Positions 17,305 to 25,377 of a DNA stretch of 33,099 nucleotides are shown piece by piece. How positions within the stretch are numbered: position 1 is the first letter of the stretch; each line of letters begins with the position of its first letter. The stretch is from Nocardia takedensis NBRC 100417 (lineage in GTDB: Bacteria > Actinomycetota > Actinomycetes > Mycobacteriales > Mycobacteriaceae): positions 1 to 33,099 of the forward strand of contig NZ_BAGG01000055.1 in the NCBI RefSeq assembly GCF_000308695.1. Direction: 5' to 3'. Both the position numbers and the translations under genes were made by a program. The notes beneath the pieces are model-generated. The model made no database searches. It worked only from the letters and a program-made list of their open reading frames with translations, and was not told the origin of the DNA.

Positions 17305-18387
17305 ATGTGTTCTGCCATACTCGACATCTCCACCGAGCAGGTCGACCCCGACGAGTACATCCGGGCCTTGATGGCGTGGCATTTCGGTCCGGAGACCGGT
17401 AGTCCCTATTGGCTGCGCCGCGCGCGGACCCTGGACTTCGACCCGCTCACCGAGATCCGCACCTTCGCCGATCTGACCCGGTTCCCGAACGTCATCGACG
17501 AATTCCGGGACGTCACGGTCGAAGACCTCATTCCGCGGGGATTGACCGGCGCGGACCGCGAGATCGCGGGCGTCTACGAGAGCGGCGGCACCACCGGCCT
17601 GCCCAAGCGGTTCGTGATGTTCGACCGCTGGATGGAGTTCGCGCTGAGCTGGGACGAATTCCACTACGCCGACCTCGGCGAGTGCAACACCCTGGCCATC
17701 GCGCCCAGCGGGCCGCACATGTTCGGCGAGTTCGCCTCCCGGCGCGCACGGCGGCACAACGGCGTCAAATTCACCGTCGACCTCGACCCGCGCTGGATCA
17801 AAGCGCTGATCGCGCGCGGGGAGACCGAAGAGGCCGACCGCTACGCCGAACACCTCATCGACCAGGTCGGTCACATCCTGACCACCCAGTCGGTCGGCAT
17901 CCTCATCACCACCCCGCCGCTGCTCGAACGCGTGGCGCGCAGGGCCGAACTCGTCGACGCGGTTCGCAAGCAGGTCGAGTTCATCTGCTGGAGCGGCGCG
18001 CACATGGACGCCGACTCCCGCGACATCTTCCGCACCGAGATCTTCCCCGGCATCCCGCTCAAGGGCCTCTACGGCAGCACCACCATCCTGGGCATGTCGC
18101 GGGAACGGCCCGAGGAGCGCCCCGACGGCCTGCCGGTCTTCGACACCCCCAGTCCCTACATCGTCTTCCGGGTGGTCGACCCCGCGACCGGACGTGACCT
18201 CGACTACGGCGAACGCGGCCAGGTCGTGATGAATCACCTCACCAAATACGCGCTGCTGCCCAACAACTTGGAGCGCGACATGGCCACCGCGGCCGAACCG
18301 CTGCCCGGTGCGCTCGGCTGCGCGGTCGCCGACGTGGGTCCGGTCAAGACCTTCGACGACCGCTCCGTGATCGAAGGTGTGTACTAG
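17305..18387 (+). CDS. LuxE/EhpF-like adenylating acyl-protein synthetase (ANL superfamily)
   Basis: 360 residues, start ATG behind GGAGG. The phosphate-binding loop YESGGTTGLPKRFVMF (about residue 91 on) and GLYGSTTILGMS mark it as a short ANL-type enzyme. It fits LuxE acyl-protein synthetases and EhpF of phenazine (griseoluteic acid) biosynthesis, and is shorter than acyl-CoA ligases. Such proteins activate a carboxylate as acyl-AMP and hand it to a partner reductase. The next gene, 2 bases on, is exactly such a reductase. The pair would convert a carboxylic acid to an aldehyde. The FAAL in the same cluster is unrelated in length and motifs, so this is a second, separate activation step. 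LuxE versus EhpF affiliation is not settled by eye. Confidence 0.78.
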   Translation: MCSAILDISTEQVDPDEYIRALMAWHFGPETGSPYWLRRARTLDFDPLTEIRTFADLTRFPNVIDEFRDVTVEDLIPRGLTGADREIAGVYESGGTTGLPKRFVMFDRWMEFALSWDEFHYADLGECNTLAIAPSGPHMFGEFASRRARRHNGVKFTVDLDPRWIKALIARGETEEADRYAEHLIDQVGHILTTQSVGILITTPPLLERVARRAELVDAVRKQVEFICWSGAHMDADSRDIFRTEIFPGIPLKGLYGSTTILGMSRERPEERPDGLPVFDTPSPYIVFRVVDPATGRDLDYGERGQVVMNHLTKYALLPNNLERDMATAAEPLPGALGCAVADVGPVKTFDDRSVIEGVY

Positions 18388-18389
18388 AG

Positions 18390-19763
18390 ATGGACATTCA
18401 GATCGATGCGCTCGGCCCGACCGGCGCCTACCGGGCGCGCGAACGTCGCCCGCTGACCTCGCTGGCGGGGGAGCGGATCGGCGAGATCAGCCAGGTCCCC
18501 GCGCTCTACGTGCGCCGGACCCTGGCCGCCATGCGCGCCGCCGCGGTGCTGCCCGTCGAGGAGCGCCTGGCCGCCCTGGACAAGGCCGCCGAACTGTTCC
18601 TGCACGGCACGATCGCCGGATTCGATCCCGACGCCTACGCCCGCCTGGTCTCCACGGCCTCCGGCGTGCCGCTGGCGGTCGTGCGCCAATCGGTGGACTG
18701 GGTCGCCGACGTCCTGCGTTCGCAGCGCCCGATGTGGGCGTTGGCGATGCCGCGCGGCGCGGTCGACGCCTGGCACGCCGAGCAGACCCTGGGCGGCTCG
18801 GCCGTGTGGACCCGCAAGGGCGACATCTTCGCGGTGCACGCCGCGGGCAACACCCCGGCGGTGCACGGCCTGTGGCCCGAAGCCCTCGCGATGGGCTACA
18901 AGGTCGCCGTGCGGCCCTCCACCCGTGAGCCGTTCACCGCGTTCCGGTTGGTCAGCGCGCTGCGCGAGGCGGGATTCCCGCCGGAGATCGTCACCCTGCT
19001 GCCCACCGACTACGCCGCCGCCGACGTCATCATCGCCGAATCCGATTTCGCGATCGTCTACGGCGGACAGGACGTGGTCGACAAGTACTCGGCCAACCCG
19101 CGCGTGCTGACCCAGGGGCCCGGCCGATCCAAGATCCTGGTCACCGAGGACGTCGACTGGCGCGAGAAGATCGACCTGCTGGCCGGCTCGGTCAGCCACC
19201 TCGGCGGCACGGCCTGCACCTGCGCCAGCGCCATCCTGGTCGAGGGCGATCCGGAACCCGTCGCGCGGGCGGTGGCCGAGGCGCTGGCCGCGATCCCCAG
19301 CCTGCCCGCCGACCATCCCGACGCCATCCTCACCGTGCAGCCCACCGAATCCGCGCGCGAGGTCGACCGGTACCTGCACCGGGTCGCGGGCGCGGCGATC
19401 CCGATGCTCGGCGGCGACACCGTCGTGGACGAACTGCCCTCCGGCGGTGCGGTGTTGCGGCCCGCCGTGCACCTGGTGACCAGCAGCACGGCCCCGCAAC
19501 TCAACGTCGAACTGGGCTTCCCGTGCGTATGGGTGGGCCCGTGGCGGGCCGAGGACGGCATCGCCCCGCTGCGTGATTCGCTGGTGCTCACCGCGATGAC
19601 CACGCGCTCCGAACTCATCGAGGCCCTGCTCGACGAGCCGACCGTCACCAACCTCTACCTGGGCGACAACCCCACCACGTGGTTGCGTCCGGGTGTTCCG
19701 CACGACGGCTACCTGGGCGAACACCTCATGCGCACCAAGGGCATGATCCGTTCGGCCCCCTGA
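18390..19763 (+). CDS. LuxC/EhpG-like acyl reductase (aldehyde dehydrogenase superfamily)
   Basis: 457 residues, start 2 bases after the preceding stop. The sequence is aldehyde-dehydrogenase-like: HAAGNTPAVHGLWPEALAMG and KVAVRPSTREPFTAFRL form the nucleotide-binding region. SHLGGTACTCASAILVE holds the candidate catalytic Cys (residues 276 and 278), and NVELGFPCVWV lies near the end. LuxC-type enzymes take an acyl group from the partner synthetase onto Cys and reduce it with NADPH to an aldehyde. No luciferase genes are present in the window, so a biosynthetic, not light-producing, role is likely: reductive modification or release of the cluster product. It is the last gene of the cluster, before a terminator. 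Confidence 0.82.
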   Translation: MDIQIDALGPTGAYRARERRPLTSLAGERIGEISQVPALYVRRTLAAMRAAAVLPVEERLAALDKAAELFLHGTIAGFDPDAYARLVSTASGVPLAVVRQSVDWVADVLRSQRPMWALAMPRGAVDAWHAEQTLGGSAVWTRKGDIFAVHAAGNTPAVHGLWPEALAMGYKVAVRPSTREPFTAFRLVSALREAGFPPEIVTLLPTDYAAADVIIAESDFAIVYGGQDVVDKYSANPRVLTQGPGRSKILVTEDVDWREKIDLLAGSVSHLGGTACTCASAILVEGDPEPVARAVAEALAAIPSLPADHPDAILTVQPTESAREVDRYLHRVAGAAIPMLGGDTVVDELPSGGAVLRPAVHLVTSSTAPQLNVELGFPCVWVGPWRAEDGIAPLRDSLVLTAMTTRSELIEALLDEPTVTNLYLGDNPTTWLRPGVPHDGYLGEHLMRTKGMIRSAP

Positions 19764-19782
19764 TCCCGTCCCCTTGTCGAGT

Positions 19783-19807
19783 CGGACCGCGCGACCCGCG
19801 CGGTCCG
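19783..19807. terminator. GC-rich hairpin terminator between convergent genes
   Basis: CGGACCGCGC (19783-19792) pairs perfectly with GCGCGGTCCG (19798-19807) across a GACCC loop. It lies between the rightward acyl reductase and the leftward aztA, and marks the right edge of the biosynthetic cluster. Confidence 0.75.
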
Positions 19808-19817
19808 GCTTCGTCGT

Positions 19818-20495
19818 TCACAGACCCGGCACGCTCGCGGGCGGACCCGCCGCCACCAGCCTGCCCTCGCGCAGCACCAGGCAGTGCGCCGCGCGGCCCG
19901 CCTCCGCCGGATCGTGGGTGGCCTGCACGACGGTGGTGCCGGCCGCCGCCGCTTCGGTGACCGCCGTCGAGATCGCGCGCCGCGAGGCCGCGTCCAGTCC
20001 GGCGGCGGGTTCGTCCAGCAGCAGCAGCGTCGACCGTTGCGCGAGGGCGCGGGCGAGCAGCGCGCGCCTGCGCTGACCGCCGGACAACTCGTCGAAACGT
20101 CGCTCGGCCAGATCCGCGATATCCATGCGCGCCAAACACTCCCGCACGATCTCGCGGTCCGCGCGGGTCAGCCGTCGCCACGGACCCCGGTGCGCCCACC
20201 GGCCCATCGCCACGGTCTGCCCGACCGTCACCGGCAGCGTCGGCGGCGTCTCGACCTGCTGGACGACCAGCGCGGGCCGGTCGGTTGCGGTGCGCCGCAC
20301 GGTCCCCGATTCCGGCGTGAGCAGCCCGGCGAGCACCCCGAGCAGGGTGGATTTCCCGGAGCCGTTGGCCCCCAGGATCGCGGTCGAGCGGCCCGCCGGG
20401 ATGGCCGCGGTGATCTCGTGCAGGACCCGGGCGCGCGGATATCCCGCGCACAGGCGGTCGATCTCCAGTGCCGCGGGCGGCGTCGTGTGCGTCAT
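19818..20495 (-). CDS. aztA: Zinc ABC transporter ATPase, AztA-like
   Basis: 225 residues. Walker A GANGSGKST, signature LSGGQRRR, Walker B LLLLDEPAAGLD and the switch His in ATHDP are all intact. It is the ATP-hydrolysing subunit of a metal-type (ZnuC/AztA) importer. The start was taken at ATG 20495 because MTHTTPPAALEIDRLCAGYP begins the family homology; the open frame upstream is antisense to aztB. It is transcribed away from aztB, aztC and aztD, with 48 bases and a Zur-type box between the two starts. This divergent layout differs from a single co-directional aztABCD operon. Confidence 0.92.
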   Translation of the reverse strand: MTHTTPPAALEIDRLCAGYPRARVLHEITAAIPAGRSTAILGANGSGKSTLLGVLAGLLTPESGTVRRTATDRPALVVQQVETPPTLPVTVGQTVAMGRWAHRGPWRRLTRADREIVRECLARMDIADLAERRFDELSGGQRRRALLARALAQRSTLLLLDEPAAGLDAASRRAISTAVTEAAAAGTTVVQATHDPAEAGRAAHCLVLREGRLVAAGPPASVPGL

Positions 20496-20511
20496 GTCAC
20501 TCCACTTGTAA

Positions 20512-20526
20512 TGATAATCATTATCA
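20512..20526. promoter_or_regulatory. Zur-type zinc-repressor box (7-1-7 inverted repeat)
   Basis: TGATAAT-C-ATTATCA is a perfect 7-1-7 inverted repeat, the known layout of Zur/FurB sites, and stands out as AT-rich in this GC-rich DNA. It is centred between the divergent aztA and aztBCD starts. Zinc-loaded Zur would repress both directions; low zinc would open them. Confidence 0.85.
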
Positions 20527-20543
20527 TCATAGAGTCGCCCGTC

Positions 20544-22727
20544 ATGGAGTGGCTGATCGCCCCGTTCGAGGTGGCATTCGTACAACGAGCGCTGTGGGGC
20601 GGACTGCTGGTCTCGATCATCTGCGCCCTCGCGGGCACCTGGGTCGTGGTGCGCGGCATGGCCTTTCTCGGCGACGCCATGGCCCACGGCATGCTGCCCG
20701 GCGTCGCCGTCGCCGCCCTGTTCGGCGCCAACCCCCTGATCGGCGCCGCCGTCAGTTGCGCGGTGATGGCCGTCGGCGTCTCCGCGCTCGGCGCCCGCCG
20801 CCGCCTGAGCGCCGACACCGGCATCGGCCTGCTGTTCGTCGGCATGCTCGCCCTCGGCGTCGTGATCGTCTCGCGCTCGCAGTCCTTCGCCGTCGACCTG
20901 ACCGGCTTCCTGTTCGGCGACGTCCTCGCCGTCCGCACCGCCGACCTCGGCTTCCTGGCCGCGGCCGCGGTCCTCGCCGCCGTCGTCGCCGCACTCGGCC
21001 ACCGCGCCTTCCTGGCCCTCGCCTTCGACCCGCGCACCGCCGTCACCCTCGGCCTGCGTCCCGACCTCGCCCGCTTCGCGCTGCTCGGCCTGATGACCTT
21101 GGCGATCGTCGCCTCCTTCCACATCGTCGGCACCCTGCTGGTCTTCGGCCTGCTCATCGCCCCGCCCGCCGCCGCCCTCACCCTCGCGAGCCGTATCCCC
21201 GTCGCCATCGCCCTCGCCGCCCTGTTCGGCGCACTGTCGACCTTCCTCGGCCTGCTGCTGTCCTGGCACGCCGAAACCGCCGCGGGAGCGACCATCGCGG
21301 GCGTCGCGGTCGGGATCTTCTTCGTCGTGGCGGCCATCGACGCGATGCGCGGTCGACGGCGCGCGTCGCGTGCGGAGCCCCCGCGCACACCCGGTGCCGC
21401 TGGTGATTCCGCTGGTGGCTCGTCGACAGCCTCCCCGGACCCGCTCGGGAGCCCGTCGGTCGCTCCCGTCCACCCTTCGGTACACAGCGAAACCGCTGCC
21501 GCCGTGGCTGATTCGAGTCGTGCGTCCGGTACTCCGGCGGCCTCGGCGGTCGGCGGGTCGGTCGGCGCGCGTCGGCGGTTCCGTCGCGTCGGGACGGTGC
21601 TGCTGGCGGGTGTGCTCGTCGCGAGCTGTGGGGCCGAATCCGGCGACGCCGCAACGGAAGAGACGCCGCACGGATATGTCGAGGGCGCGCGGGAGATGGC
21701 CGACGAGCAGATCCGCCTCGTGCTCGCCGCGGAATCCGGCCGGGTCCACGTCCTCGATCCGGCCACCGAGGAGACGACCGTCCTGGGCGAGGTGTCCGGC
21801 GTGCGGGCCATGGTCGGCGACGACCGGTACGCCTTCCTCGACACCGATGCGGGCGTGCGGGTGATCGACGGCGGCGGGTGGACCGTCGACCACGGCGACC
21901 ACGTGCACTACTACAGCGCGCCGGTGCGCGAAGTGGGCACGCTCGCCGTCGGCCCGGTGACGGCGGTGCACGGCGACCGCGCGCTGACCGCGCTGGTACT
22001 GGGCGACCGCGAAACCGTCCTGCTGGACCGGCAAGCCCTGGACGGCGGGACGATTCGCGAGCGCGGACGCGTCACCGACGGCGTCGCCGTGCCCTTCGGC
22101 GAACGACTGCTCGTCGCGGTGGGGTCTACCGGTCGCCTCGAGGTGCGCGGGCGCGACGGCGCGACCGAGACCGTCCTGGACCCGCCGTGCCGCGATCCGC
22201 GCGGACGCGCCGTCACCCGCCGCGGCGTCGTCTTCGGTTGCGCCGACGGCGCGGTGATCGTCACCGACGGGGACTTCCGGGCCCGCGCGGTGCCCTACCC
22301 GCGCCCGGTGCCCGAGCGCGAGCGGGCGATCGCCTTCGCCCACCGCCCCGGCAGCGACACCCTCGCCGCCCGCGCGGGCGACTCGGGTGTCTGGATTCTC
22401 GATGTCCGACAGGGTATCTGGACGCACGCACCGGTCGGCCCGGTGACCGCGGTCGACACCGCGGGAGCGGGCGCACCCGTTCTCGCGCTGACCCCGGACG
22501 GCGTCCTGCACGGGCTCGACCCGCGCACCGGCGTGCCCGGCCCGGCGCGACCGTTGCTCGCCGAACCGGGCGCGGACCCGCGCATCCAGGTCGACAGATC
22601 CCGGGCCTACCTCACCGACGAAAGGGCGCGCGCCGTGCACGAGATCGACTACGCCGACGCGCTGCGGGTCGCCCGCACGCTCCCGCTCGACATCGCCCCG
22701 CGCCAGCTGGTGGCGACCGGCCGATGA
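20544..22727 (+). CDS. aztB: AztB-like zinc ABC permease fused to an AztD-like beta-propeller domain
   Basis: 727 residues in one open frame. Residues 1 to about 270 are an ABC-3 (ZnuB-type) permease with about eight membrane helices, including GDAMAHGMLPGVA and IVGTLLVFGLLIAPPAAAL. A disordered Ser/Pro/Ala linker follows (about 271-330). Then comes an RRRFRRV charge cluster and a hydrophobic stretch ending in LVASC (Cys 362), which looks like an internal lipobox. The remaining 365 residues are repeated beta strands (HVLDPATEETTVLG, VIDGGGWTVD). They carry a His cluster DHGDHVHYY (His 450, 453, 455) and two Cys (PPCRDPRG and VVFGCADG) matching the Cys pair of the AztD gene downstream. The second half is therefore an AztD-like zinc chaperone. 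In-frame GTG 21504 could start a separate lipoprotein, but no good ribosome site precedes it. Stop overlaps aztC (ATGA). Confidence 0.85.
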   Translation: MEWLIAPFEVAFVQRALWGGLLVSIICALAGTWVVVRGMAFLGDAMAHGMLPGVAVAALFGANPLIGAAVSCAVMAVGVSALGARRRLSADTGIGLLFVGMLALGVVIVSRSQSFAVDLTGFLFGDVLAVRTADLGFLAAAAVLAAVVAALGHRAFLALAFDPRTAVTLGLRPDLARFALLGLMTLAIVASFHIVGTLLVFGLLIAPPAAALTLASRIPVAIALAALFGALSTFLGLLLSWHAETAAGATIAGVAVGIFFVVAAIDAMRGRRRASRAEPPRTPGAAGDSAGGSSTASPDPLGSPSVAPVHPSVHSETAAAVADSSRASGTPAASAVGGSVGARRRFRRVGTVLLAGVLVASCGAESGDAATEETPHGYVEGAREMADEQIRLVLAAESGRVHVLDPATEETTVLGEVSGVRAMVGDDRYAFLDTDAGVRVIDGGGWTVDHGDHVHYYSAPVREVGTLAVGPVTAVHGDRALTALVLGDRETVLLDRQALDGGTIRERGRVTDGVAVPFGERLLVAVGSTGRLEVRGRDGATETVLDPPCRDPRGRAVTRRGVVFGCADGAVIVTDGDFRARAVPYPRPVPERERAIAFAHRPGSDTLAARAGDSGVWILDVRQGIWTHAPVGPVTAVDTAGAGAPVLALTPDGVLHGLDPRTGVPGPARPLLAEPGADPRIQVDRSRAYLTDERARAVHEIDYADALRVARTLPLDIAPRQLVATGR

Positions 22728-23626
22728 GCATCCTCTCGCGTGTCTTCGCCGCCCTGGTCGTGCTCGTCGCGCTGCTCACCGCGTGCGCGCCCGGATCGGC
22801 CGAGCGCACCGAGATCATCGTGACGACAACGATTCTCGGTGACATCACCCGCGCGATCGTCGGTGACGCCGCCCCCGTCGCCGTCCTCATGCGGCCCGGA
22901 GCGGACCCGCACTCTTTCGCCGTCTCCGCCCGCGACGCCGCGGTGTTCGACCGCGCCGCGCTCGTGGTGCACAACGGACTCGGCCTCGAGGAAGGCGTGG
23001 CCCGGCACGTCACCGCCGCGGCCGACGCGGGCATCCCGACCCTGGCCGTCGGCGACCACGTCGACCCCCTCGCCTATTCCGACGGCGTGCCCGACCCGCA
23101 TTTCTGGACCGACCCCCGGCGCGTGCGTCGCGCCGCCACGGCCATCGGCGAGCGCGTGGCCGAACTCGACGGCGTCGACGCCGCGGCGGTGCGGCAGCGC
23201 ACGGCCGACTATCTCGCCGAACTCGACCGTCTCGACCGCGACATGGCCGACCGCTTCGCCGCCCTCCCCGCCGAACGCCGTGTCCTGGTCACCAACCATC
23301 ACGTCTTCGGTTATCTGGCACAGCGTTTCGACTTTCGCGTCCTGGGCGCGGTGGTGCCCAGCGGCACCACTCTCGCTTCCCCGAGCGCCGCCGACCTGGA
23401 CTCGCTGGCCACCGCCGTCCGCACCGCCCGGGTCGGCGCGATCTTCGTCGACTCCTCGCAACCGGACCGGCTGGCACGGGTGCTGGCCGAGCGCGTCGGC
23501 CTGGACGTGCGCGTCCTCGCCCTGCACACCGAATCGCTGAGCGAACCCGGCGGGGGAGCCGAGACCTACCTGGAAATGATGCGCGCCAACACCGCCGCCC
23601 TCGTCGCGGGCCTGAGCGCGCCCTGA
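22724..23626 (+). CDS. aztC: Zinc ABC transporter substrate-binding lipoprotein, AztC-like
   Basis: 300 residues. The signal peptide ends in LLTAC, with lipid-modified Cys at 21. It belongs to the cluster A-I (ZnuA/AztC) family: VTTTILGDITRAIVGD, then metal-ligand candidates His 63 (GADPHSF), His 126 (DPHFWTDP), His 192/193 (TNHHVFGY) and an acidic residue in FVDSSQPD. The His-rich loop typical of ZnuA is reduced to DHVDPLAYSD. Captures zinc outside the membrane and delivers it to the AztB permease. Start overlaps the aztB stop. The fourth ligand is not certain by eye. Confidence 0.9.
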   Translation: MSILSRVFAALVVLVALLTACAPGSAERTEIIVTTTILGDITRAIVGDAAPVAVLMRPGADPHSFAVSARDAAVFDRAALVVHNGLGLEEGVARHVTAAADAGIPTLAVGDHVDPLAYSDGVPDPHFWTDPRRVRRAATAIGERVAELDGVDAAAVRQRTADYLAELDRLDRDMADRFAALPAERRVLVTNHHVFGYLAQRFDFRVLGAVVPSGTTLASPSAADLDSLATAVRTARVGAIFVDSSQPDRLARVLAERVGLDVRVLALHTESLSEPGGGAETYLEMMRANTAALVAGLSAP

Positions 23627-23648
23627 GACTTCCGTACGAACGAGAGAT

Positions 23649-23652
23649 GGAG
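23649..23652 (+). promoter_or_regulatory. Ribosome binding site fixing the aztD start
   Basis: GGAG lies 6 bases before ATG 23659. The earlier in-frame ATG 23647 overlaps it and has only a weak upstream site, and starting at 23659 gives a cleaner lipoprotein signal peptide. Confidence 0.5.
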
Positions 23653-23658
23653 CAACAC

Positions 23659-24816
23659 ATGCAATTCCGGTCCAGAACCGCGCTCGCCGCGGTGTGCGCG
23701 GGAGTCGTGACCGCGGCGCTGACCGCCTGCGGCGCCGACGACGCCGAAACCTCGGGCGCGGTGAGGATTCCGGCCGACCCGATCGCGGTCACCCACGACG
23801 GCGGTATCCGCGTGCTGGACGGGAACACCCTCGCCCAGACCGCGCAAGTGGACCTCCCGGGCTTCAACCGCCTCAACCCGGCGGGCGACGACCGGCACCT
23901 GATCGTCTCCACCGCCGACGGGTTCCGCGTCCTGGACACCCACGACGCCACGTTCGGGGCCGAATTCGCCGCCGCGAAACCGGGTCACGTGGTCCACCAC
24001 GCGGGCCGCACGGTCCTCTTCGCCGACGGCAGCGGCGAGATCACCGCGTTCGACTCCGCCGACGTCGGCGACGACGCCCCGAAGACCGCCACCCATCGCA
24101 CCGCCGCACCCCATCACGGCGTGGCCGTGGAACTGGCCGACGGGCGCATGGTCGTCACCCTCGGGACCGAGGACAAGCGCACGGGCATCGCGGTGCTCGA
24201 TCGTGACCGCAAGGAGATCACCCGCAACGAGGACTGCCCGGGCGTGCACGGCGAAGCCACCGCCGCCGGGGAGACCGTCGTCCTCGGGTGCCAGACCGGC
24301 GTGCTCGTCTACCGCGACGGCGTGATCACGAAGGTGAACAGCCCGACCCCGTACGGCCGCATCGGCAACCAGGCGGGCAGCGACGCCTCCCCGATCGTGC
24401 TCGGCGACTACAAGCAGGACAAGGACGCCGAACTGGAACGCCCGCAACAGGTCTCGCTGATCGACACCGCGGCGGGCACGCTGCGCCTGGTCGATCTGGG
24501 CGCCAGTTACACCTTCCGCTCGCTGGCCCGCGGACCGCAGGGCGAAGCGCTGGTGCTCGGCACCGACGGCCGACTGCACGTCATCGATCCGGTGACGGGA
24601 ACGGTGACCCGCCGTATCGAGGTCACCGCGCCCTGGCAGGAACCGCTGAAGTGGCAGGAAGCCCGCCCGGCGCTGTTCGCCCGGGGCGGCATCGCCTACG
24701 TCACCGAACCGGCCACCGGCGAAGTCCATCGCGTCGACCTCGCCACCGGCGCCGTCACCGCCTCGGTCACCCTGCCCTCGGCCCCCAACGAGCTGAGCGG
24801 CGTCACCGCCCACTGA
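23659..24816 (+). CDS. aztD: Zinc metallochaperone lipoprotein, AztD-like
   Basis: 385 residues. The signal peptide ends with LTAC, lipid-modified Cys at about 24. The mature part is a run of beta-propeller-like strands: GGIRVLDGNTLA, GFRVLDTHDATF, LFADGSGEITAF, TGVLVYRDGV, GRLHVIDPVTG and GEVHRVDLATG. His-bearing loops are PGHVVHHAG and APHHGVAVEL, and the Cys pair is EDCPGVHGEAT and VVLGCQTG, probably a disulfide. AztD proteins bind zinc outside the membrane and pass it to AztC. It follows aztC by 32 bases, in the same zinc-repressed operon. A second copy of this fold is fused to the permease at 20544. Confidence 0.88.
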   Translation: MQFRSRTALAAVCAGVVTAALTACGADDAETSGAVRIPADPIAVTHDGGIRVLDGNTLAQTAQVDLPGFNRLNPAGDDRHLIVSTADGFRVLDTHDATFGAEFAAAKPGHVVHHAGRTVLFADGSGEITAFDSADVGDDAPKTATHRTAAPHHGVAVELADGRMVVTLGTEDKRTGIAVLDRDRKEITRNEDCPGVHGEATAAGETVVLGCQTGVLVYRDGVITKVNSPTPYGRIGNQAGSDASPIVLGDYKQDKDAELERPQQVSLIDTAAGTLRLVDLGASYTFRSLARGPQGEALVLGTDGRLHVIDPVTGTVTRRIEVTAPWQEPLKWQEARPALFARGGIAYVTEPATGEVHRVDLATGAVTASVTLPSAPNELSGVTAH

Positions 24817-24822
24817 TCGACC

Positions 24823-24855
24823 GTGCCCGCCCCACTGCCGGGGGGGGGCGGGCAC
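24823..24855. terminator. Hairpin terminator after aztD
   Basis: GTGCCCGCCCC (24823-24833) pairs with GGGGCGGGCAC (24845-24855). The loop-side arm includes a run of nine G (24840-24848), a length-variable homopolymer. It sits between convergent aztD and the DUF1304 gene, whose stop codon starts 2 bases further on. Confidence 0.75.
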
Positions 24856-24856
24856 G

Positions 24857-25237
24857 CTACAACTGGGTCAGCGAGGCGAGCAACGCGAGCGCGGGAATCG
24901 TCCCCTGCGACGCGGCCGCCTTCACCATGCGCCGATCCGTCGCCACCAACACCAGCGCCGCCGCGACCATCGACCCGCAGCCCAGCACGATCAGCGCCCA
25001 CCCCGCCGCGGGCTCCGGCCGCACCAGGATCGCCCCCACGAACGTCCCGATCGCCAGGAACAGGTTGTAGAAGCCCTGGTTGAACGCCCAGGGGCGCACG
25101 CCCTCGACATCGTCCCGCTCCACCGCGAAGATCCCGCGGTGGACACGGACATCCCGGAATCGGACACTCTCCAGCGTGAAGATGTAGACGTGGACGAGCG
25201 CGGCCAGAATCGCCAGGATCTGCACGATCGCGAGCAC
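24857..25237 (-). CDS. DUF1304 family membrane protein
   Basis: 126 residues with four hydrophobic helices. GTG start behind GGAGG at good spacing. The opening VQILAILAALVHVYIFTLES and GVRPWAFNQGFYNLFLAIG are the DUF1304 signature, followed by ALIVLGCGSMVAAALVLVAT. The family is widespread in bacteria and has no established function. It stands alone: convergent with aztD on its left, and 140 bases from the MFS gene on its right, which is on the same strand but separated by a gap with no visible gene. Confidence 0.88.
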   Translation of the reverse strand: MLAIVQILAILAALVHVYIFTLESVRFRDVRVHRGIFAVERDDVEGVRPWAFNQGFYNLFLAIGTFVGAILVRPEPAAGWALIVLGCGSMVAAALVLVATDRRMVKAAASQGTIPALALLASLTQL

Positions 25238-25377
25238 AGGTCCCTCCTTCGGTGCGGAAGCGGATGTGTCAGCACCGTAGTCGCCCGGGTCCGCGCCCGC
25301 CTGTCAGCCGCGCCGCTGTCGTCCGCGACCGTCGGGTGGGCCTGCCCGATCGGATCGAGCCGCCGCGACCGCCCGCG

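Noticed and set aside
17305..19763. Bioluminescence (lux) operon
   Set aside because: LuxE/LuxC-like genes are present but no luxA, luxB or luxD is visible. The context is a biosynthetic cluster.
20496..22640. Upstream extension of the aztA frame to a far start at 22640
   Set aside because: It is antisense to aztB and lacks homology; the ATPase homology begins at ATG 20495 beside the Zur box.
21504..22727. Separate AztD-like gene starting at GTG 21504
   Set aside because: Possible, but there is no ribosome site before this GTG and no stop between the permease and this domain, so the single fused frame is annotated and the alternative is reported.
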